This document shows, in pieces, positions 9,881 to 18,194 of a stretch of 64,000 nucleotides of DNA. Source of the DNA: Pseudoips prasinana (lineage: Eukaryota; Arthropoda; Insecta; Lepidoptera; Nolidae). The first letter of the stretch is position 1, and each line of letters opens with the position of its first letter. Below the pieces are notes generated by a model. The model did no database searches. It worked only from the letters and a program-made list of their open reading frames with translations, and was not told the origin of the DNA. The position numbers and the translations under genes are program-made. The stretch covers positions 5,828,001 through 5,892,000 of the forward strand of contig OX621250.1 in assembly GCA_951640165.1 (NCBI GenBank). Reading direction: 5' to 3'.

Positions 9881-10410
9881 ACAACTTGTATAATGAAAAA
9901 AACAATGACTTCACAGTATAAACTGGTATAAATACTACCTAATTATACTGTACCGCAGGGCAATAAGTGGAAGTTGCCCCGGGAACAAAGGTCTATAGAT
10001 ATCGTGGGTAGATACAGTCGCCACGGCAGTTAATCCATTCTAGTGTTAACAGTGTTATTATTATAGCTGTAAGGCCGGTTTTCGTAGTGTACGTGTTTCT
10101 ACTGATCTGCCATCGAATGTACGTCAAACATTATCTTGCAATTTTAATTTACAATTATGTTTCTAGGCGGCGAGTCGTTCCATTTTGTTATCAGATTGAC
10201 ACTTGTTGTGACAAAAGTCGGGTTATTCACATTTGGAAATTAACCCATATATCCAGGGTCTTCGCCAATAGCTACTCGAAACTATAAAGTAAATAATGAA
10301 TGACTGACAACTGCCTGGGGTCCCTCCTTAGAGAGGGTCTCCACTTAAATTCTAATCGGACCTTGCCCTGTAATCATAGTCCAGAAAAAATAATAGATAC
10401 CTAAGTCCAG
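9881..10410. other. No gene seen
   Basis: AT-rich sequence; short open frames lack coding character. No defined repeat. Confidence 0.4.
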
Positions 10411-10535
10411 GCCGAATTTCGGCCAACCGTATGACCAAACATAGGTGCACTCTTATATCTTCAATATCATTATACGTTAGCACGGCTATCCGCCACGACC
10501 GGGGAGAGATCAGGCACGGACCGATGACCTTAAGT
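10411..10535. repeat. SINE-S fragment
   Basis: Shares GGCCGAATTTCGGCCA, AGGTGCACTC and CACGACCGGGGAGAGATCAG-like segments with 7389-7640. Diverged. Confidence 0.5.
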
Positions 10536-10689
10536 TTGTTTAAATCTTATAACAAAATAAGGTTGTATAAACTAAAGTTGCAGTCGGTTGTGCGTTTATA
10601 TCTATTTATATAAAAGTCGAGGTTTGTATATATATTCCCAATAGACTTCAAAATGACTGGAGCGATTTTGAAGAAATTAATATATACAT

Positions 10690-10800
10690 AAATCCTGGGA
10701 CACACTCACTGCCATCTAATCCCATACTAGGCAGAGCCTGTTACTAAGGCAAACAGACAACTGATAAACATACTAATATATTTCTAAAATTACACAAATT
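10690..10800 (-). repeat. SINE-A fragment
   Basis: Reverse-orientation body: CATCTAATCCCATACTAGGC, then GAGCC and ACAACTGATAAACATAC. Older variant resembling 58200-58440. Confidence 0.6.
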
Positions 10801-10927
10801 ATTCATAAATTACACCCAGATACAAAACAAATAACACATAGGCTACAATACACGAGAGTTTTTGATTTTATTAAACGGATACAGTGATTTGAATGAATTT
10901 TTGAAAGAATCCTTTAATGTTGAATTC

Positions 10928-11080
10928 CTAATGACGTCCACTGCTGGACAAGAGCCTCCACAAGAATGGGAGGACATACCATAACTCCCACTCTTGGCAA
11001 AAGGGTTCCCGTTCTCTGGCAGATGTTCTCTCAGGATGACATGGGGAGGTCCTTGGCCGTCGGCTCTAAATTTCAATATA
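10928..11080 (-). repeat. LINE tail fragment, G-type
   Basis: GACGTCCACTGCTGGACAAG followed by CCTCCACAAGAATGGGAGG is the reverse of the TTGTCCAGCAGTGGA ending of the G tails. Confidence 0.55.
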
Positions 11081-11264
11081 TTTTACTTAAAGTTGCATGG
11101 TAACGCATGACGGGTATAATATGCAAATACGCCGTTAAACAAAAAAAACAACCTTTGCCCTGTACAACAAGTATTTGCAGTCTAACTGGTTTACAACGTG
11201 TTTAGTGTATAAGTCATTTGCAACGAGCTTTAGAACTGAACAAGTTTTTAATTTATATAAATAC

Positions 11265-11345
11265 ATCCTGGGGCATCATTCATACATCTGATCCCAAACT
11301 AAGCAGAGTTTGTACTGTGGCAACGAGGTAACTAACTGCATTCAT
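11265..11345 (-). repeat. SINE-A 3' fragment
   Basis: ATCCTGGGGCATCATTCA and CTGATCCCAAACTAAGCAGA in reverse orientation. Confidence 0.7.
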
Positions 11346-11907
11346 TTTTAGGTCATAAATGCAAAGCCAAACCTGCTGCGCTTATTTGACGTTTCGACTT
11401 AGAATTTTCCTTTAGCGCGTGGTAAATCACACTCCTGCCGTCCTCGCACGGGGTAGATGATAACGTCTTGTATAACACTTGTGCATATAAATACTTTAAT
11501 GCGTACGTCATTGCAGACGAATTAATGAATACCAGCCAATGTCAACATCTCAGTTCAATGTGTGGCAATCATAATGTTTCCCAGCAACTAGCATTGAAAA
11601 ATCTGTATACAATTAATTAACTTATTAATTCTATTTATTCTGGTTTTATCACGCCACTGCACAGTGGTTCGTGTAGAACAAGCTAGCTGGACAATATTAT
11701 TTGTTTCGATTTTTATTTATAAATGAGGTTATTAAGCAAAGATATAAGGGTCATAATACTATTTGAGATCCATTGGTCGTTTGAGCAGGTATAGTGAAAT
11801 AAAAACACAATATTTTTTTAAACAATTTTATAAATAAATTTAACTATAAATGTAACTATAAAATCTAATATCAGATACATAAAATACCTACTTAAAAACT
11901 AAATCGA

Positions 11908-12638
11908 TCACTCATCATCACTATCATCAGATGAATCATCCATTGAATAGTCATGATCATGAGTGGCAGAACTATGAAAACTAGAAACTATATTAACATT
12001 TTGTTCCTTAAAGCTAGGTTGAACTAATAAATCTAGGACTTCGATAGGGAATGAACCTATTTTCTTCCGGGGAATTTCTCTTAAACCATTTATTACAGGG
12101 TCAGATGTTATCAATAACATATTAAGTAAATCTCTATTCGTAGCTATTCTTTGCACAGCTGCTATTTCTTGCACAGCTGCTCCACTTTTCAGCCAATTTT
12201 GAAGAATATTTTGAGATGATGACCTTGACGTCTCTCAGGGACTGCTCCGTAACACCATCAAAGTCATGTCTCAAAGATATAAACCGAAAGAGCTCCACGT
12301 TTCGCGTTTCCTTCGGGTGTTTTAGCCATTCTTCAAAAAAGTCCATTTTTGAGACGGTGAAAACTGTTTAAAGAAAAAAAAAGAAAAAAATTAGTTGTGC
12401 AAATAATTCGCAATATTTTTTTCTACTAATTACTACTAGATACTTGTGAGAATCATATAAAATAGATTTTACAGAGTGGACATGAGTGGACATGTAATAT
12501 TTTGACTATTGAATTCAAAAATATGGGTGAAAAAGTCCACTTTTATCGAAACATTTAATTTAATAAAATTAAATAATGAAGATCCTGTGATAAAAATTAA
12601 CTAAAACAAAACTACTTACCCTTATGTACACAATCCAT
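11908..12638 (-). pseudogene. Two-exon passenger gene inside the Transib-like element, frameshifted
   Basis: Not a family I recognise. Exon 1 starts at ATG 12638 and codes MDCVHK before a strong donor G/GTAAGT (intron from 12619). The acceptor follows a long pyrimidine tract and ends CAG at 12364-12366, with exon 2 from 12363. Joining is in phase with the downstream MDFFEEWLKHPKETRN frame (12346). That frame runs to a stop at 12134, while a second open frame, carrying an IAAVQRIATNRDLLNMLL-like helix and an acidic SDDSDDE tail, runs to the TGA at 11908-11910. The two overlap out of phase near an 18-nt direct repeat (AGCTGTGCAAGAAATA-like, 12137-12175), so one small indel probably broke an original protein of roughly 150 residues. 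An AATAAA signal follows at about 11717-11712 on the minus strand. No DDE residues, zinc finger or other known motif seen. A translated-sequence search would tell whether it is a transposase remnant or a captured gene. Confidence 0.55.
12364..12619 (-). other. Predicted intron of the passenger gene
   Basis: 256 bp with GT donor (GTAAGTAG), a C/T-rich tract (CTTTTTTTTTCTTTAAACAG) and AG acceptor, all on the minus strand and preserving frame across the junction. Inferred from sequence signals only. Confidence 0.6.
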
Positions 12639-12967
12639 CACAAAAACACTATCACAAATTTCTTTTAGTGACTTAAAATAATGTTAACAATATGGTGTAA
12701 AAATGCAAATGAATGCACTTTGAATTATCAACACTTTATATACTTACCTTAATGACGGGCCTAATGAGGGTAATTACGAAAATTAATAGATGTATTCCTT
12801 AATGTATAGGGCTAATGAGTTCATCTTAATAATTAACTATTAGGAATTGAAGAGTTGTTTTTGTCCAGCTAGTTTGTTCTACGCGAATCACAGTGCACTG
12901 TATTAATTATCTCATCATTGTTAGCAAACGTCTCATTATTTGCCACAGAACGTAAAAATTGTCTTAA

Positions 12968-12979
12968 TTTTGCCTTCAG
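12968..12979 (+). promoter_or_regulatory. SCPx: SCPx last-exon splice acceptor
   Basis: TTTTGCCTTCAG immediately precedes the first conserved thiolase codons, fixing the exon start. The whole preceding 84 bp to the Transib-like element is the only intron sequence left on this side of it. Confidence 0.8.
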
Positions 12980-13480
12980 GTGCCGCGAGCCAAGATTGCA
13001 TTGCAACATAATCTGGGATTAGGAGGAGCAGTTGTCGTCACCATGTATCGCAAAGGATTCGCTAATGTCACCCCCAACACGGTCGCCGCCTCCAGCAACC
13101 CCGAGGAATTCAAAGTCTTCAAGTACATGAAGATGCTCGAAGAGGCGATGCAAAATGACTCTGAAAACCTCATTGAAAAAGTCCGAGGCATCTACGGATT
13201 CAAAGTGAGGAATGGACCGAACGGCGCTGAAGGCTTCTGGGTCATAAACGCTAAAGAGGGTAAAGGCAAAGTTACCTACAACAGCACTGAAAAACCTGAT
13301 GTTACTTTCTCGGTTAGCGACGAGGATGTCGTAGATCTAATCTCAGGGAAACTGAACCCTCAGAAGGCGTTCTTCCAGGGCAAGATCAAGATTCAAGGCA
13401 ACATGGGCCTTGCAATGAAACTGACTGATCTTCAGCGCCAGGCAGCCGGCAGAATCGACGCCATCCGCTCCAAACTGTAA
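12980..13480 (+). CDS. SCPx: Sterol carrier protein X / SCP-2, last coding exon
   Basis: Insect SCPx is a peroxisomal 3-ketoacyl-CoA thiolase fused to a sterol carrier protein 2 domain. It acts in branched-chain and sterol side-chain beta-oxidation, and the SCP-2 part binds and moves sterols and fatty acids. The exon opens directly after a TTTTGCCTTCAG acceptor with GTG, an internal valine codon rather than a start. Residues 7-21 of the exon (ALQHNLGLGGAVVVT) are the conserved end of the thiolase domain. Residues about 45-160 are the SCP-2 domain, including YGFKVRNGPNGAEGFW (72-87) and KPDVTFSVSDEDVVDLISGK (105-124). The last three residues, SKL, are a PTS1 peroxisome-targeting signal. ATG at 13043 (residue 22) might serve an SCP-2-only product, which I cannot test. 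The frame is intact with no stops. Upstream thiolase exons were not located in this window; the Transib-like element lies 84 bp before the acceptor. Confidence 0.93.
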   Translation: MPRAKIALQHNLGLGGAVVVTMYRKGFANVTPNTVAASSNPEEFKVFKYMKMLEEAMQNDSENLIEKVRGIYGFKVRNGPNGAEGFWVINAKEGKGKVTYNSTEKPDVTFSVSDEDVVDLISGKLNPQKAFFQGKIKIQGNMGLAMKLTDLQRQAAGRIDAIRSKL

Positions 13481-14180
13481 ACTGAAAACTGTCGACTAGT
13501 ATTAGATTATTTTAAGTGGTTATGGACTGAGGTAACGGATATTTTTATACTTAAATGATCACAATTTAATATCAGTTCGCAATTTTCTTGTCACAAGTGC
13601 AATAACGCCCTGCAGATTACAAAACGACCAGACAATACAACCACCACCAGATTCAATTACAATTTTTGTTCTGTGGTGGTTTGGGGAGACAGTGGGGTAT
13701 GTGGGGTAACTATCACGGTGTTCGGACATCGGGATTTGCTCCTGTTTCAACATTTAATTATGTAAGTCGTGAAATGTTGCCAGTCAAATTCCAAATTCAT
13801 GTTTTTCTACTTTTACTACCTAGCATAGACCAGAATATATTTTTTTTATTTCTGCAAAATGTGCGAGTAAAGGCTATCATGCAACTCTTTAACTCCTTAA
13901 ATATGATATGGGATGTAAGAAAATCGTTCAAATGGAAAATAATATGTGAATGACAAGGGAAAAACATTTCTGAATTATTATCCAAGTGGATTTATCTTAT
14001 CGCAGTGTTTCCCTATCTTGTTTGAAATCAACTGATGGATGACACGTAGTCTGTTGTTGCGGAGTTTTAAACATGTAAGAATAATGTTGTATTTATGGAT
14101 TTTTAATCATTCCAAATGATATTTATATATATAAAATGGCTCTATTATTGTTAATAAATCAGATTTTTGTATAAAATTTA
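13481..14180 (+). other. SCPx: SCPx 3' untranslated region (probable)
   Basis: AT-rich non-coding sequence after the TAA. The first clear AATAAA in a transcript-ending context is at 14153-14158, giving a 3' UTR of about 690 bases. Open frames here (for example 13666-13953) have no coding character. Confidence 0.55.
14153..14158 (+). terminator. SCPx: Candidate poly(A) signal of SCPx
   Basis: AATAAA within TTGTTAATAAATCAG, followed within 20-40 bases by T-rich and GT-containing sequence. Confidence 0.5.
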
Positions 14181-14724
14181 TTTGGGTTTTATTTAACTTC
14201 GTTGAGAATTATTTTGTAGGTAATTTGGTAGTTTTATATTCGTTCATTGTCCTTTTTTGTTTGAATGTGTAGTAGTGACTAATTATGTATTCATAAGTTA
14301 GTTTCGTTTTAAATACATATGCATATACTTATGTCTACTTAATTTAATGAAGGTTGCACATAATAATCAACGGAAACTTAGTGCCGGTAGCACAAAGTTG
14401 ATATACAAAATGTTGCTTTTAAATGAGCGCGTAGAGATTTTGGTATTTAAAAATGCAAATGATTTATTGAACAAACCGTTATTAAACATAAAATAGGACG
14501 AATTAAATATTAAAGGCAGACGTTAGATAAAGATATGTATATTAAAATAATATTTAAACTAGCCATACTGACGCCAGTGGTATTTCATGTAATACCAACT
14601 TAACGAATGTTATATAATTGCATTTCATTCTACCATAGTTCTTATGAGAAGGACAAGGCATAATTTTGTTGTCATTTTAGTTTTGGCGCGAAATTACGGT
14701 ATCAAATTGTGCCCGGTGCGAGAT
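14181..14724. other. No gene seen
   Basis: AT-rich intergenic sequence downstream of SCPx; no exon or bounded repeat. Confidence 0.4.
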
Positions 14725-14830
14725 AGTTGCGTAGTTTGGCAATTCTATGTATGTCCTGTTTTTTTCATACGAGATATATTAGAGAGAGATGTAATGACGT
14801 TTAAATTAGTTTAGTGGTGTAAAAGACAGC
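14725..14830 (+). repeat. Repeat P copy 1
   Basis: Shares CTATGTATG.CCTGTT, TTTTCATACGAG, TTAGAGAGAGATG.AATG and GTGTAAAAGACAG with 42640-42745; a shorter relative is at 53090-53135. Class unknown. Confidence 0.55.
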
Positions 14831-15664
14831 AATGCCGGCAATATGTCTGTTTTTAAATACGAATGTGAAGTAGTTAAATATCTATTCATATAATTGGTTT
14901 TATTGTAAATACCAATTCATAAAGGTAGGTACTTATGTCAGGTTGCTTTAAAATGAGGTTGCGTTTCAATAGGTATTATAGGCATTTTGGTGATTATAAA
15001 GAAAGAAATAAAAATTATTTATCGACCAACAGGTATAAAACTATGCGCATGCGGTTGGCCAAAGCATAATTGGAGCAATTAAACGTTTCAGTCATAAAAT
15101 TGCAGCAACCACAACTTCGTTGCTAAGTATTAGTTGGTTTTTGACTGTACGCTGTAAACGTGGCTTCAGCTGACACATGTTGTTGTTGACGCAAACCAAT
15201 GATATAAGGTTTTTACACTATAGTCCAAATATTAACTAATAATTGCAGCAATGAGAGCCAATGTAACTAACCATCACGCTCAAATATTGTAGAAATTACG
15301 ATCATTAAACCATGTGCGAGCTGAAGACCCAGGCGCCAGGCTTAAATATGTCATTATCTTTAAGCCAGGCACCTTTCGTTATTTAAGCTACGATTAATTA
15401 CTATACGTACCTCAAAATTCTCAGCCAAATTGAAGCATTAAGCTCCAAATTTTCAAAACCTTAGTTCGAAAGGATTAAAAAAATGGGCCCTGAACCCAGA
15501 TGCACAAAAATTATATGTTACTGCGACGATCGATAACTTGACAGTAGGCGGCATAGAGGGTAAGCATAGGCATATCAGTAATTTACAAATAAATATGGTA
15601 CATTGGAAGATTGTTTGTTAAACAAAGTAGTCTTCTCTCTAGGCTTCAATGACCTAGAATTGAC
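14831..15664. other. No gene seen
   Basis: AT-rich sequence. A short inverted motif around CCAGGCGCCAGGCTTAAATA and TTTAAGCCAGGCACC (15328-15372) suggests a small decayed hairpin. No exon found. Confidence 0.4.
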
Positions 15665-15900
15665 GGGCCTGTTGGCGTGGTTGGAAGATACGCTGCTTTT
15701 CACGCCGCAGGTCGTGGGTTCGATTCCCACCCGGGACAAATATTTGTGTGCATGAACATGTCTGTTTGTCCTGAGTCTGGGTGTAAATTATCTATATAAG
15801 TATGTATTTACAAAAGAAAAATAGTATATGTAGTATATCAGTTATCTGGTTTCCCCAGTACAAGCTCTGCTTAGTTTGGGATCAGATGACGGTGTGAAAA
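15665..15900 (+). mobile_element. SINE-A, near full length
   Basis: tRNA-like head with A-box-like GTTGGCGTGGTTGGAAGATA and B box GGTTCGATTCC, then AACATGTCTGTTTGTCC, AAGTATGTATTTACAAAAGA, TATCAGTTATCTGG and TTTGGGATCAGATGACGG. It would be transcribed by RNA polymerase III. Ends in an A-rich run. Confidence 0.8.
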
Positions 15901-16452
15901 AAAAAAGAAATCACGTCGCACGGCACTTGTCTACTCATGAGCAAAGATCGTCCTCAACCGAAGAGCAACGCCGGTCTATCGGTCGACCAATGGAAGTGGA
16001 GACAGAAATATGTCGAGACGGGAGCGCCAGCAATGGAATCGTAGGCAGCCAATTGGTTAAATGAGAAAACGACTGAGAAGATAACACTAGAACAGTCCCA
16101 ACAGCAACACCAGAAATAACAAATTTTGATAATCATTTTAATTAACTTGGTCAAAAACTGATGTTCTTTCCATTCTTGATTAATCATAGGAAATGTAAAA
16201 TCTGGTAAGTATACATGAAGAATAAACGTTTTGAGAAAATAGCTCCCTCAATAAATATTTAATTATATATTGCGGAACTTTGTTTTGTGTAACGAAGTTT
16301 AGCTAACAAAAAGGGAATTAAGTAGTTACTTAGTATTCGCTACGACTTACCACCTTCAAGGTAGCCATTATATTCCTATTATTGGCTTCAATAGACAATA
16401 AAAGTAAAGGTTATTCATTATTAAGTTAAACAATAAAATAAAAATCAACCCG
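15901..16452. other. No gene recognised
   Basis: A moderately GC-rich 150 bases (15910-16060) with short open frames on both strands but no splice sites or family match I can name; the rest is AT-rich. Confidence 0.4.
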
Positions 16453-16500
16453 GGACAACTCTTGTGTCTCTGAGATATCTCATAGACACAAGAGTTGTCC
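16453..16500. repeat. 48-bp near-perfect palindrome
   Basis: GGACAACTCTTGTGTCTC is mirrored by its complement around the centre TGAGATATCTCA, with a single mismatched pair and no loop beyond the palindromic core. Confidence 0.9.
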
Positions 16501-16883
16501 AGTCAAAATCCCCAAAATATTCTAGAATAACCGGAAGTTAATATGATGATGAATTAAATGCCTGTATGGGACTCGAACTACGGAGGTCTGAAGTACCTAC
16601 ATTTATTTAACATTTCAATATCTCAAATTCTTACTAACTTGTGGAAGGTTTAGGGTGAGTTCGACATTTTTGCTCTGGGTAAAGAGAATTCTTATTGAGT
16701 TTTGAGGTTGGTCTTATCTATTTCCAAATTAAGCAGAGAAGTCGTAGGTCACCTACAATAATCAGAATCTGGACTTAAGCGGATGGTGTAATCCATCTGT
16801 GCGGTCTGTATACACATCGATATATAGGTAGATGTAAGTAAGCCGCTGAAGTATAAACGGAATTCTACTAACATGGTGTGATC

Positions 16884-16919
16884 GTTGGCACTGGCTTGAG
16901 CTATAGCTCAAGGCCAACG
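16884..16919. repeat. Short palindrome
   Basis: Perfect 18-bp core CTTGAGCTATAGCTCAAG (16895-16912) inside outer arms CGTTGGC/GCCAACG. Confidence 0.75.
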
Positions 16920-16944
16920 CGGTCCTCGCCAAATTATAACCTAC

Positions 16945-17120
16945 ACCTACTTCTTATCGTATGGGTCGCGTTTACCCTTGTGCCTAACAAGCCGCCCAGT
17001 AGGACATAGCTTAACGACTGTTGTCTAATTACTACAACCGGGACCGGTCGCTTAAGGTGTCCTTCGAAGCACGGAGAGAGAAATGAAACCACTTTGGCGG
17101 TATGGACTGGCTGCGTGAAA
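16945..17120 (-). repeat. SINE-5S copy 2
   Basis: Reverse orientation: TATCGTATGGGT...GCCGCCCAGTAGGACATAGC, TTAACGACTGTTGTC, AACCGGGACCGG, CTTCGAAGCACGGAG. The 5S-like head is degraded at the right end. Confidence 0.65.
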
Positions 17121-17225
17121 ATCAAATACCTACAATTTCATTCAAGCCTGGATGTTGTACAAACAATGCGTTAGTCAAACGGAGGTGCCGACGATAATGC
17201 CGAAATACTTATTGTATTTATGTAA

Positions 17226-17264
17226 GCACCCCGACACCAACTGGTCGAGTTGGTGTCGGGGTGC
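17226..17264. repeat. Perfect 17-bp stem hairpin
   Basis: GCACCCCGACACCAACT (17226-17242), loop GGTCG, then the exact complement (17248-17264). GC-rich against an AT-rich background. Confidence 0.85.
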
Positions 17265-17844
17265 GCAAGCGGCTCCCGTTCACGAGTATGAAGTGTAGGC
17301 TTACAGCCATCGTCTCCTACGCCATATAAGAATAAAGAAAAAGACCCACCCCTGATAGCCACTAATTAGACAATCAGAACATGACCAGATTACATTGTGG
17401 GGCCGGGGCAAATTTAGCCTAGAGTCTAGAACAATAGTAGTGGTTTCCCACCGAACAGCATTTGACATTCCTCGTGAAAATTGTAAATGTTTAACAATAG
17501 AACAATTTTGCAGATGTTCGTTATTGAAAAAAAATTAGTATAGGCGCTTATTGAACCTTGAATCGAAGATAGTGAATACCAACGCCATCTGTTAAAAAGC
17601 ATATAAACTTGGCGGACAATTATTGCACTGCAATATTCAGTAATTTATTGTATTGGCGAAAGATGGCGTTACTGGCAACCATACACTTAGAAGTTACCAC
17701 TTAACATTGAATGAACCATGACCCTGTCTTCATCACCTATTCCGTTACTCGAAGTACCATCATAAAGTAAAATAAATATGCTTTTATTAATTTTCCGGTC
17801 GGGCAGTGGCAGCTCCTTAGGTCAATGTTATAAATGTAAACGTC
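17265..17844. other. No gene; possible decayed inverted repeat
   Basis: ACCAACGCCATCTG (about 17578) and AGATGGCGTTACTGG (about 17664) are near-complements about 85 bases apart, suggesting an old MITE. Nothing coding seen. Confidence 0.35.
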
Positions 17845-18130
17845 ATGGTAAACAGAAACCCTCTTGCCACGCAAGTAACCGCCCTAAGCAGAGGTTCGAA
17901 CCCCAGCTGTACGACGACCAGTGTCCTGCATGACCCTTTGTTTACATTCGTACCAATGAAATGCCTTCTACGATCCTTAATCGAAGTAGAGGCCGCGTCT
18001 TCGCGTATTAACGTAGAGGGACAGTTGCACGAAACGTCTCCAAAGACAATGGCCCTCTCATGCTTCTCCCCGTAAGTAACCGCCCAGAGCCAAGTTTCGA
18101 ATCCTAAAGGGGGTGCCCTCCGGCGCGGAT
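17845..18130 (+). repeat. Duplicated tRNA-like SINE pieces
   Basis: GTAACCGCCCTAAGC followed by AGGTTCGAACCCC (about 17875-17904) recurs as GTAACCGCCCAGAGC followed by AAGTTTCGAATCCT (about 18074-18103). Both resemble RNA polymerase III B boxes. Only fragments; family undefined. Confidence 0.4.
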
Positions 18131-18194
18131 ACTTAGTTTGTAGTTTTATTTGCTAACTAAAGAAGTTAAAAATAGCCTAGTTTAGATTAGATTT

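Larger units (their letters stand above)
11660..12895. mobile_element. Transib-like DNA transposon, 1,236 bp
   Basis: Terminal inverted repeats of 35 bp agree at 31 positions. The left end starts CACAGTGGTTCGTGTAG, the right end (reverse complement) CACTGTGATTCGCGTAG, and both finish CTAGCTGGACAA. CACTG flanks both ends exactly (11655-11659 and 12896-12900) in direct orientation, so it is a 5-bp target duplication and not part of the inverted repeat. A 5-bp duplication of form C...G plus termini close to CACAGTG is the known signature of Transib, the superfamily related to RAG1 and its heptamer. No Transib/RAG1-like transposase of the usual 500 or more residues is encoded. Instead there is one short spliced-looking gene on the minus strand (11908-12638). 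Hence non-autonomous by content; superfamily inferred from ends only. Confidence 0.75.

Noticed and set aside
11908..12346. RAG1-like transposase core
   Set aside because: I looked for one because of the terminal repeats, but the product is about 150 residues with no acidic catalytic triad or zinc-binding region recognisable.
12638..12895. Upstream SCPx exon inside the transposon
   Set aside because: No thiolase-like codons and the region is bounded by the element's terminal repeat.
12976..13191. Minus-strand open frame under SCPx
   Set aside because: Shadow of the SCPx exon, which is unambiguous on the plus strand.
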